Shown here in pieces: positions 16,911 through 23,104 of a stretch of 64,000 bases of DNA. Every line of letters starts with the position of its first letter. The first letter of the stretch is position 1. Below the pieces are notes generated by a model. It was not told the DNA's origin, did no database searches, and worked only from the letters and a program-made list of their open reading frames with translations. Origin of the DNA: Treponema succinifaciens DSM 2489 (GTDB lineage Bacteria > Spirochaetota > Spirochaetia > Treponematales > Treponemataceae); NCBI RefSeq assembly GCF_000195275.1, contig NC_015385.1, positions 2,310,501 through 2,374,500 of the forward strand. The letters run 5' to 3'. A program made the position numbers and the translations under genes.

Positions 16911-18650
16911 TTACCTTGTGAGCTTGCGGTACATGGTTTTGTGAGGATGGTCATCGTCAATTCCAAGGACGTTTTTCTTCCATTCTACGTATTCACTCCA
17001 GTTGCCTTCAAACCATTTGACTTCGCTGTTGTTTTCAAACGCAAGAATGTGAGTACAGATACGGTCAAGGAAGTAGCGGTCGTGGCTGATTACAAGAACA
17101 CAGCCAGCAAAACTGTTGATGGCCTCTTCAAGCGAACGCGTTGTAGAAATATCAAGGTCGTTTGTAGGCTCGTCCAAAAGCAAAACATTTCCCGCTTCCT
17201 TGAACATAAGCCCCATGTTCAGCCTGTTTTTTTCTCCGCCGGAAAGCACGCTGATTTTCTTGTTCTGTTCCGCGCCGTTAAAGTTGAACCAAGAGCAATA
17301 AGCATGGGCATTCACTTCGCGCAACGCTCCATTTACAGGACGTCCTTTTTCGTCCACCGCGCCAAGCTTTATAAGGTCAGCTCCTCCAGAAAGAAGCTCA
17401 AGAACTGTCTTGTTCGGGTCAAGCTTGCTTCTCATCTGATCCACATACACAAGCTTTACAGTGTCGCCTACTTTTATCGTGCCGGAATCCGGAGTTTCTT
17501 CTCCTTCACCTGTGGTGGCCTTTGCAAGCATTTTAAACAAAGTAGTTTTTCCCGCGCCGTTAGGTCCTACAACACCAACAACAGCACCAGCCGGAATTGC
17601 AAAGTCAAGGTTTTCAAAAAGGAGCTTGTCGCCAAACGATTTTGTAAGCCCGCTCGCTTCAATTACAAGGCTTCCAAGACGAGGTCCTGCCGGAATTGAA
17701 ATCTGGCTGTCTTTAAGCTGAACACGTTTCTGCTCTTCCGCCAAAAGCTGCTCGTACTTTGTGATATGCTCCTTGTGTTTTGCCTGGCGACCTTTTGCAC
17801 CTGCGTGAATCCATTCAAGCTCTTCTTTCATTTCGCGCTGACGGACAGAAGCCTGCTTTTCTTCCTGCTCAAGTCGCTTTTCTTTTGCTTCAAGCCATTC
17901 AGAATAGTTTCCTTTAAACGGATATCCTTCACCTCTGTCCATTTCAAGAATCCATCCGGCAACATTGTCAAGGAAGTAGCGGTCGTGAGTAATCGCAATA
18001 ATTGTGCCTTTGTAGTCGCGAAGGTGGCGTTCAAGCCAGGCAACAGTTTCTGCGTCAAGGTGGTTAGTAGGTTCGTCCAAAAGCAGAATATCAGGCTGCT
18101 GAAGAAGAAGGCGGCACAAAGCAACACGGCGACGTTCACCTCCAGAAAGAACATCAACAACTTGGTCAGCTGGCGGACATCTTAACGCGTCCATTGCAAG
18201 CTCAAGATTTGTGTCCAAATTCCATGCATCCGCAGCATCAAGTTTTTCCTGAAGCTCAGCCTGTCTTGCGCAAAGCTTGTCAAAGTCAGCATCAGGGTCT
18301 CCAAATGCCTCGTTCACTTTGTCGAATTCAGCAAGCAAATCTGTAATCGGCTTTACGCCTTCCATTACAATTTCTTTTACAGTCTTGCCTGCTTCAAGCT
18401 GAGGTTCCTGCTCCAAATATCCCATTGTGAATCCAGGAAGCAGATGAGTTTCGCCTGTAAAATCATTGTCAACTCCCGCAAGAATTTTAAATAAAGAAGA
18501 CTTACCTGCGCCGTTTTCACCAATAACGCCGATTTTTGCTCCGTAATAATATGAAATGCTTATGTCTTTAAGAACAACTTTAGTCCCGTAAGCGCGGGAA
18601 ACCCGATCCATTGTGTAAATAATTTTCTTATCGTCTACAGTCTTTGCCAT
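16911..18650 (-). CDS. ettA: ABC-F protein, energy-dependent translational throttle EttA
   Basis: 579-aa ABC-F ATPase with two nucleotide-binding domains and no membrane region. Walker A motifs are 'GENGAGKSS' and 'GPNGAGKTT', signatures 'LSGGERRRVALCR' and 'LSGGEKNRLNMG', and Walker B 'DILLLDEPTNHLD' and 'VLLLDEPTNDLD'. The linker between domains is rich in K/E helices (P-site tRNA interaction motif). EttA binds the ribosomal E site and gates the first translocation steps according to ATP/ADP ratio. The overall order and the N-terminal 'KIIYTMDRVSRAYG' match EttA rather than Uup or antibiotic-resistance ABC-F types. Confidence 0.93.
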   Translation of the reverse strand: MAKTVDDKKIIYTMDRVSRAYGTKVVLKDISISYYYGAKIGVIGENGAGKSSLFKILAGVDNDFTGETHLLPGFTMGYLEQEPQLEAGKTVKEIVMEGVKPITDLLAEFDKVNEAFGDPDADFDKLCARQAELQEKLDAADAWNLDTNLELAMDALRCPPADQVVDVLSGGERRRVALCRLLLQQPDILLLDEPTNHLDAETVAWLERHLRDYKGTIIAITHDRYFLDNVAGWILEMDRGEGYPFKGNYSEWLEAKEKRLEQEEKQASVRQREMKEELEWIHAGAKGRQAKHKEHITKYEQLLAEEQKRVQLKDSQISIPAGPRLGSLVIEASGLTKSFGDKLLFENLDFAIPAGAVVGVVGPNGAGKTTLFKMLAKATTGEGEETPDSGTIKVGDTVKLVYVDQMRSKLDPNKTVLELLSGGADLIKLGAVDEKGRPVNGALREVNAHAYCSWFNFNGAEQNKKISVLSGGEKNRLNMGLMFKEAGNVLLLDEPTNDLDISTTRSLEEAINSFAGCVLVISHDRYFLDRICTHILAFENNSEVKWFEGNWSEYVEWKKNVLGIDDDHPHKTMYRKLTR

Positions 18651-18803
18651 ACGCCCAATTGTAGTTTATATAATGATAATTTGCAATTAAAGCTGAAACA
18701 ATGAAGACATAAAAACAGCTCAAAAGTTACTGAGAATTGAGTTGAAGAATCAGCACGGAGAACTCATAACACGAATACTTATGCATCAATGTTTGCTCAT
18801 TAA

Positions 18804-19580
18804 TCACTCTCCATTATAAGGAAGCCCCATCTGCTTATACCAGAAAGACTTGGTAATCTCCCTGTTAAATCCAGGGTCATATTTGTTTCCCCAGAAATGC
18901 TCCATACGATAGCATACGGAATTTCCCTGCGGCTCAATATAAAATATCTTTTTACCAGACTGCACCGACACAAACAGGTGGTTCATGCCTGTATTAAAGT
19001 TCCTGTTGAACACAATCTGTGCAGCCCTTGAATCATCAGGATATATCTTAGCCCAAAGATACACGAACATGACTGTGAAATCCTGACAGTTCACCTCATG
19101 GTCATTATTCATATCATACACATTCCTATGTGTTTCATTAAGCACACGGAAAACCTTACTCTCTGTCTCGTCATCTATGATAGGATAGACAGCTCCCTTA
19201 GTATCCAGGGCATACGTGCACAAGAAGTAAGCAGCCGCTAAAGGGATAAAAATTGTAAACAGAAAAACTATAGCCATCCATTTCAGGCAGTTGAAGAAAT
19301 ATTTCCAGCGCGAAGCTGACGTAGCACGGAATGAAATGTCATTATCAAGTTTCCGCTGAATAATCTTTGTAGCAAGGTTATCAATCTTGAGTAGGTCAAC
19401 AGGCAGAAGGTTCCTGACACCTTGCTGGTACAGACTGAGCTTGCTACAGGCTAAGCAGTCATCAGAATCACATTGACCTGTTTCCCGCAGACAGTAGCAT
19501 GTTGCTTTTGTTTCTGCAAGAGTTTTAAGGTTCTTGTCAATCTCTGTTTCCATCCCTATGCGTGTTGTCTTTGTTTCCAT
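18804..19580 (-). CDS. Membrane-anchored transglutaminase-like protein (accessory to the CARF locus)
   Basis: 258 aa, no family recognised with certainty. Residues about 27-46 hold a cysteine cluster ('CYCLRETGQCDSDDCLAC') that may bind zinc. One strong membrane helix lies at about 96-120. The C-terminal half contains 'EVNCQDFTVMFVYLW', then 'GMNHLFVSV', then 'FYIEPQG': a Cys, His, acidic order typical of transglutaminase-like cysteine peptidases. 'DMNNDHEVN' just before the Cys also resembles a calcium loop. GGGAG precedes the ATG. It is the last gene of the minus-strand group CARF, sigma-like, this gene, but a terminator separates it from the other two. A protease or amidase role is inference. 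Confidence 0.5.
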   Translation of the reverse strand: METKTTRIGMETEIDKNLKTLAETKATCYCLRETGQCDSDDCLACSKLSLYQQGVRNLLPVDLLKIDNLATKIIQRKLDNDISFRATSASRWKYFFNCLKWMAIVFLFTIFIPLAAAYFLCTYALDTKGAVYPIIDDETESKVFRVLNETHRNVYDMNNDHEVNCQDFTVMFVYLWAKIYPDDSRAAQIVFNRNFNTGMNHLFVSVQSGKKIFYIEPQGNSVCYRMEHFWGNKYDPGFNREITKSFWYKQMGLPYNGE

Positions 19581-19605
19581 TTAAAATCTCCCATATACAG
19601 AACAA

Positions 19606-19639
19606 GATTTAATCCTTTAAATAAAATCTGTGTTTTTAA
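19606..19639. repeat. Degenerate CRISPR repeat outside the array
   Basis: Aligns without gaps to the 34-nt array repeat with 27 of 34 identities: it begins GATTTAATCC and ends with TGTGTTTTTAA. It lies about 2.1 kb beyond the last array repeat (21739-21772), on the other side of the CARF and sigma-like genes and in the same orientation. It probably marks an ancient array end. Confidence 0.65.
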
Positions 19640-19650
19640 TCCATTCTATA

Positions 19651-19740
19651 TTACCCCCAAGTATCTAGTATAATTTCTAGGATACACATAGAAATACCTA
19701 TACAAATAAAAATTGCCACAATAACCAAGTTTTCTTTCAT
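19651..19740 (-). CDS. Possible 29-aa membrane peptide, or tail of a decayed gene
   Basis: ATG at 19740 with GAGAGG nine bases upstream, encoding 'MKENLVIVAIFICIGISM' and a few more residues to TAA: almost entirely one hydrophobic helix. The same frame stays open upstream to 19911 without another usable start, so this may be the remnant of a longer protein with a C-terminal anchor. A perfect GGAGGAG ribosome site at about 19865-19871 feeds an out-of-frame ATG, which would fit a frameshifted gene. Confidence 0.35.
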   Translation of the reverse strand: MKENLVIVAIFICIGISMCILEIILDTWG

Positions 19741-19933
19741 AATATCAAACCTCTCTTTAAGTTTTAAACCATTTACATAAGCTTTTATTTTTGATTGTTT
19801 TTCACCAAGAGCTGTTATTGCTCCGTTTTTGGCAAAAACTTTATGACTTTTACTGCGTTCATTTGCTCCTCCAGTATTATTTATGCTTTTATATATAAAG
19901 AGTTCTTTCTGTTAGAAAAATTAACACTTTTAA
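19741..19933. other. Intergenic stretch with a start-less open frame
   Basis: Gene-free on present evidence. The minus strand carries an open frame (19911 down to 19651) whose translation looks protein-like ('SINNTGGANERSKSHKVFA') but has no start codon before 19740. It may be a pseudogene left between the CARF/sigma-like pair and the membrane protein gene. Confidence 0.35.
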
Positions 19934-19970
19934 ATAAAAAAAATCCGCCCGGAGTAATTCCGAACGGATT
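19934..19970 (-). terminator. Terminator after the sigma-like gene
   Basis: Minus strand: AATCCGTTCGGA, short loop, CTCCGGGCGGATT, then eight T's. It lies 20 bases downstream of the sigma-like stop codon at 19991. Confidence 0.85.
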
Positions 19971-19990
19971 GAAAACCGGACAAACATCTT

Positions 19991-20782
19991 TTAAAGACAT
20001 TGCTCATTATTTCTCAGTGAATCAAAGAAACTGTCTATTTTTCTACTTCTGTCAGAAAGCGTTTTTTCAGGAATTCCGAACAGCTTTGACACGTCTTTTT
20101 GGGTATATTTAAATTTTTTGTTCTCAGATTTCGCAACTTTCTGTTTTGCAAAATAATCCCCGGCAAGCTCCATGTTTATAAAACAGTATTTTTCGTGTTT
20201 CTCTTCTATCCAGCCAGAATCCGGAAATTCTGCATCATCAAGAATTCTGTATGTGAACATTACGCAGAGTGATTTTCGGACATCAGTTCTTACAGCTCTT
20301 GTATATATTTCAATGCCATCAAGGAGCTTGTCAAGCTTACTGTCATTATCGATTTTATCATCCAAACTCGCAGTTTCATCATCAGGCTCAAAATCGAGTA
20401 AAGTTACAGGCTCACCATATTTATCAACAGAAGAATCAAAAGACATCGCTTTGAATTCATCATCTTTTTGGACACATACTTTTGCAAGATTATTGCAAAG
20501 CGCCTTATAAAAGTAGCCTGAATATGATGAGGCACACGGAGATTTTTTCCAAGAATTCCAGCACGCCTCAATCGTTTTTACAATTTCCACGCATAAAAGA
20601 TCTTCCTTTCCCCTGAACTTTTTACGACAAATTTCATCGCCATAAGACAAAAGCTCCGCAAACGCCTTATTCTTAAGCGCAGCAGGAGTTTCTGTTACAG
20701 GCCCGTCGCAGAGTTCAGGCGTAAAAAACTTTTTGCAGAGAAGATTGACGGGATTTTCTTCTTTTGATTTTGAATCTTCCAT
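19991..20782 (-). CDS. Sigma-factor-like DNA-binding protein paired with a CARF protein
   Basis: 263 aa. The organisation resembles a divergent sigma-70 family protein. Residues about 45-95 ('RGKEDLLCVEIVKTIEACW', then 'YSGYFYKALCNNLAKV') look like region 2 helices. A long acidic linker follows (about 105-145, 'DFEPDDETASLDDKID'). The C-terminal 'YTQKDVSKLFGIPEKTLSDR' at about 227-246 is a helix-turn-helix like region 4. No family match could be tested, so a plain HTH regulator is the main alternative. The gene starts 18 bases after the CARF gene stops, so the two are almost certainly co-transcribed. The pairing recalls the cyclic-oligoadenylate-controlled sigma factor of the CalpL/CalpT/CalpS system, with a different sensor. 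Confidence 0.45.
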   Translation of the reverse strand: MEDSKSKEENPVNLLCKKFFTPELCDGPVTETPAALKNKAFAELLSYGDEICRKKFRGKEDLLCVEIVKTIEACWNSWKKSPCASSYSGYFYKALCNNLAKVCVQKDDEFKAMSFDSSVDKYGEPVTLLDFEPDDETASLDDKIDNDSKLDKLLDGIEIYTRAVRTDVRKSLCVMFTYRILDDAEFPDSGWIEEKHEKYCFINMELAGDYFAKQKVAKSENKKFKYTQKDVSKLFGIPEKTLSDRSRKIDSFFDSLRNNEQCL

Positions 20783-20800
20783 AAAACAACCCCAAGAGCG

Positions 20801-21421
20801 CTAAAGCTCAAACAAAGTGTTGAGCATTGCCAGTGCAGACGCTCCGTCCGGAGCTTTCATTACAGAAGCCATGGAATTCAGGTAGTACAGTGATGTAACA
20901 TCAAAAATTTCGGCGGTATCAGGAACAGGATGTTTGTTTTTATCAAAAGCCACCTTTCCATAAACAATGTTCTTAATATCCGCATCAAAGAATTTCTCCG
21001 CAAATCCAAGCACATAGAACAGAACCGGCGTTAAAGTCTTAGGTCCAAAAGTCATGTCCGTATAAATTTCACAGCCAGTCTCAAGCGAATTCACCAGCTG
21101 CCTGAACCTTGAATGCAAGACCTGATTTGTCTCCCTATATGCCTCCCTCACCTCGACATAGGAAATATCAGCCCCGATTTCAGAATTGATTTTGTCAAGC
21201 TCATCTTTTTGGAGCTTCAGATTATCATCAGAAAATTTTCCTTCAGTAACAATTCTTACAACCTTGACCTCATCACCTTTTTCAAGCGTTTTTGCAAGCA
21301 GAGAGTCCACTGTAAAAAGAACGGGCTTTTCATACTCAATCACCTTGTTTTCTTCAGATTTGTAGACAATGCCTTCTTTTATTTCCTGCATGGGAATTGT
21401 TGCGAATACAATCTTTTTCAT
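20801..21421 (-). CDS. Stand-alone CARF-domain protein, TM1812-like
   Basis: 206 aa. The pattern 'ETGCEIYTDMTFGPKTLTPVLFYVLGFAEKF', then 'IKNIVYGKV', then 'EIFDVTSLYYLNSM' matches the second half of TM1812-type CARF proteins, in which the D-(M/I/L)-T-x-G segment contributes to the cyclic oligoadenylate pocket. The N-terminal strand 'KKIVFATIP' fits the Rossmann-like first strand. No effector domain is fused, so it could be a sensor, a ring nuclease or a regulator of its co-transcribed sigma-like partner. The start ATG at 21421 is preceded by AAGGAGG, but an ATG-ATA-AAA-TGA mini-ORF overlaps the site, and a hairpin-rich leader lies upstream. Confidence 0.65.
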   Translation of the reverse strand: MKKIVFATIPMQEIKEGIVYKSEENKVIEYEKPVLFTVDSLLAKTLEKGDEVKVVRIVTEGKFSDDNLKLQKDELDKINSEIGADISYVEVREAYRETNQVLHSRFRQLVNSLETGCEIYTDMTFGPKTLTPVLFYVLGFAEKFFDADIKNIVYGKVAFDKNKHPVPDTAEIFDVTSLYYLNSMASVMKAPDGASALAMLNTLFEL

Positions 21422-21738
21422 TTTATCATGCCTCCTTATAAAACTCCGCGTAGCGGCGAGCCAAGGATGGCGAGAATCACAGTTTGTGAAAGCAACGCCT
21501 GAGCAAACTGTGATGATAAAAATTACACGGATGTAATTTTTATCATGCCTCCTTGAATAAATTTCTCTAAAAAAACACCAGATGTCATGAAGCGGACTTT
21601 GTAATCCGTTTTACAAAAAATGACAGCAGCTCTATTGCAATTCCGGTCAGGGCGATTGTGATTGACAGTCTTGGATTTGACCCGCAATTTTTTTATTCAG
21701 ACAAATACAAATCTTAATTTTACTGGAATTTTGATTGT
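21422..21738 (-). promoter_or_regulatory. Hairpin-rich leader of the CARF operon
   Basis: A 317-base gene-free region. It holds two copies of TTTTATCATGCCTCCTT (21421-21437 and 21538-21554; read on the minus strand, AAGGAGG-CATG-ATAAAA). A perfect 13-bp inverted repeat GATAAAAATTACA (21515-21527 and 21532-21544) overlaps the upstream ribosome site, and a 10-bp inverted repeat TCACAGTTTG lies at 21477-21486 and 21504-21513. The upstream copy could start a 7-codon leader peptide. A start-less frame at 21585-21692 encodes a membrane-helix-like peptide, perhaps a gene remnant cut off at the CRISPR boundary. Confidence 0.45.
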
Positions 21739-21772
21739 GTTTTAATCCCTTAAATCAGGTCTATGTTTTTAA
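21739..21772 (-). CRISPR. Leader-distal terminal CRISPR repeat
   Basis: A 34-nt repeat differing from consensus by one C-to-T change (begins GTTTTAATCC). It is separated from the rest of the array by the insertion sequence. Removing the element joins 21773-21799 to 23089-23104 as a 43-nt spacer, the normal size in this array. Confidence 0.9.
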
Positions 21773-21789
21773 TTCTTGACTATGAAGCT

Positions 21790-23088
21790 CAATACCAAAC
21801 AGGGCAAACGCATGTAAAAACACTTTCTGATAAAATTACAGAAAGTGTGAAATTTTAAAGGAGCCTTAAAACCGTTTGGCGGAACTGGCGGTTTTCCCGA
21901 AACCAGATCGTGCGCTTGCTTAAACTGTCCTGTTTTTTATTCTCCGGTTTTTCTGCTTGGCGTAAGATATTTAATGCAAGACGGCGCATAACTGTCATGT
22001 TTTCCGGACTATGATCCTTTCGGTGCCTTTTGTAGTCCTCATTGAAAGTCATATCAAGACACCAGTGAAGGCGGTTTTCAATTCCCCAGTGTAGTCGAAT
22101 TGATTTTTTCACAAGTTCAATGTTATCAAGTGAAGTTAGAAAAAACCTGATGTCTGTGGAAGTTTTTCCATTTACAGTCCGTTCTTCCCGTGCCATGGCA
22201 ACAGCCTTAAGTCCCGGCCACTCATCTTTATTCTCCAGCCACGACAGGTTCGTGCACAGGTAATACTGCCTGTTTTCAATTCGTCCATGGTCAGGATTAC
22301 ATTCCTTTTCGCTTTTTATAACTCCGTATTTTGCAAGCTCCTTTTCATCCATAGAGAAAAAGTCTTTTACGGCTTCGTGTGTCGTGCTTTGATTTCCTTT
22401 CAAAGAAAGAACATAGTCTGCTTTTTTTTCCTTAATTTTCTCGCAGATTTTTTTCTGGCAGCCCATTGCATCGATTGTGATTATCATTCCCCTTATATCA
22501 ATCAGTTCCAGAAGCTCAGGAATTGCAGTGATTTCATTTGACTTTTCATCTGTCTTTACCTGCCCAAGAATGAGGGACAGTTCATCTGCCCATGCACTTA
22601 CAATGTGAATTCCCTTTGCTCCCGTGACCTTGTTTGAGCCGCACATCGTCTTTCCGTCGATGGCAACAATTGTTCTGTCCGGTTCAATTTTTACTTTCTC
22701 GTAAATTCCATGAGCCCACTTTATAAAAACTTTCTCGATTTTATCTGCGTTCACATTTCTGAAAACCCGGAGAATTGTGTCGGCACTTGGCGGACCGAAC
22801 TCAAACTTCACCAGCCCCTTGATGGACTCTTCCGCTTCCTCCGCCCATTCAGCTATGTGCTCAATGTCCTTGATGCCGCTTAGCAGCCCGAACAAAACCA
22901 GCAGGAAAATATCAGCCAGTTCAAACTTCCTGCACCTTTTTACTCTAAAATCGTCTATTTCTTCCAGACTTTCTCTTAAAAGCATAATTCCACCCAAGGG
23001 GAATTTTACCATTTTGTGCATTTTTTAAATAGTAGTTTAGAGATTTAAAACAAAAAATTTTTACATGCGTTTGCCCTGCAATACCAAA
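21790..23088. mobile_element. ISAs1-family insertion sequence inside a CRISPR spacer
   Basis: The element proper is 21800-23078 (1279 bp). It has perfect 21-bp terminal inverted repeats starting CAGGGCAAACGC at 21800-21820 and 23058-23078, and is flanked by the 10-bp direct target duplication CAATACCAAA at 21790-21799 and 23079-23088. One transposase gene fills it. Perfect ends and duplication indicate a recent insertion and a potentially active copy. Confidence 0.96.
21855..22985 (-). CDS. ISAs1-family DDE transposase
   Basis: 376 aa from the ATG at 22985 (GGTGG just upstream); the frame also allows a start at 23021. It contains the N-terminal DDE_Tnp_1-associated region ('LADIFLLVLFGLLSGIKDIEHIAEWAE') and the catalytic triad in 'VAIDGKTMCGS', 'IITIDAMGCQ' and 'HWGIENRLHW', all standard for ISAs1/H-repeat-associated transposases. 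The length is normal and the gene intact. It catalyses cut-and-paste movement of the surrounding element. Confidence 0.95.
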   Translation of the reverse strand: MLLRESLEEIDDFRVKRCRKFELADIFLLVLFGLLSGIKDIEHIAEWAEEAEESIKGLVKFEFGPPSADTILRVFRNVNADKIEKVFIKWAHGIYEKVKIEPDRTIVAIDGKTMCGSNKVTGAKGIHIVSAWADELSLILGQVKTDEKSNEITAIPELLELIDIRGMIITIDAMGCQKKICEKIKEKKADYVLSLKGNQSTTHEAVKDFFSMDEKELAKYGVIKSEKECNPDHGRIENRQYYLCTNLSWLENKDEWPGLKAVAMAREERTVNGKTSTDIRFFLTSLDNIELVKKSIRLHWGIENRLHWCLDMTFNEDYKRHRKDHSPENMTVMRRLALNILRQAEKPENKKQDSLSKRTIWFRENRQFRQTVLRLL

Positions 23089-23104
23089 TGACTACAGATT
23101 TTGT

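Noticed and set aside
21585-21692. 35-codon open frame with a membrane-helix-like peptide upstream of the CARF gene
   Set aside because: No ATG, GTG or TTG start exists in the frame; it is mentioned only as a possible remnant in the leader entry.
21701-21738. TCTTAATTTTACTGG sequence before the terminal CRISPR repeat as another decayed repeat
   Set aside because: Only the first 8 bases match the repeat; the rest does not align.
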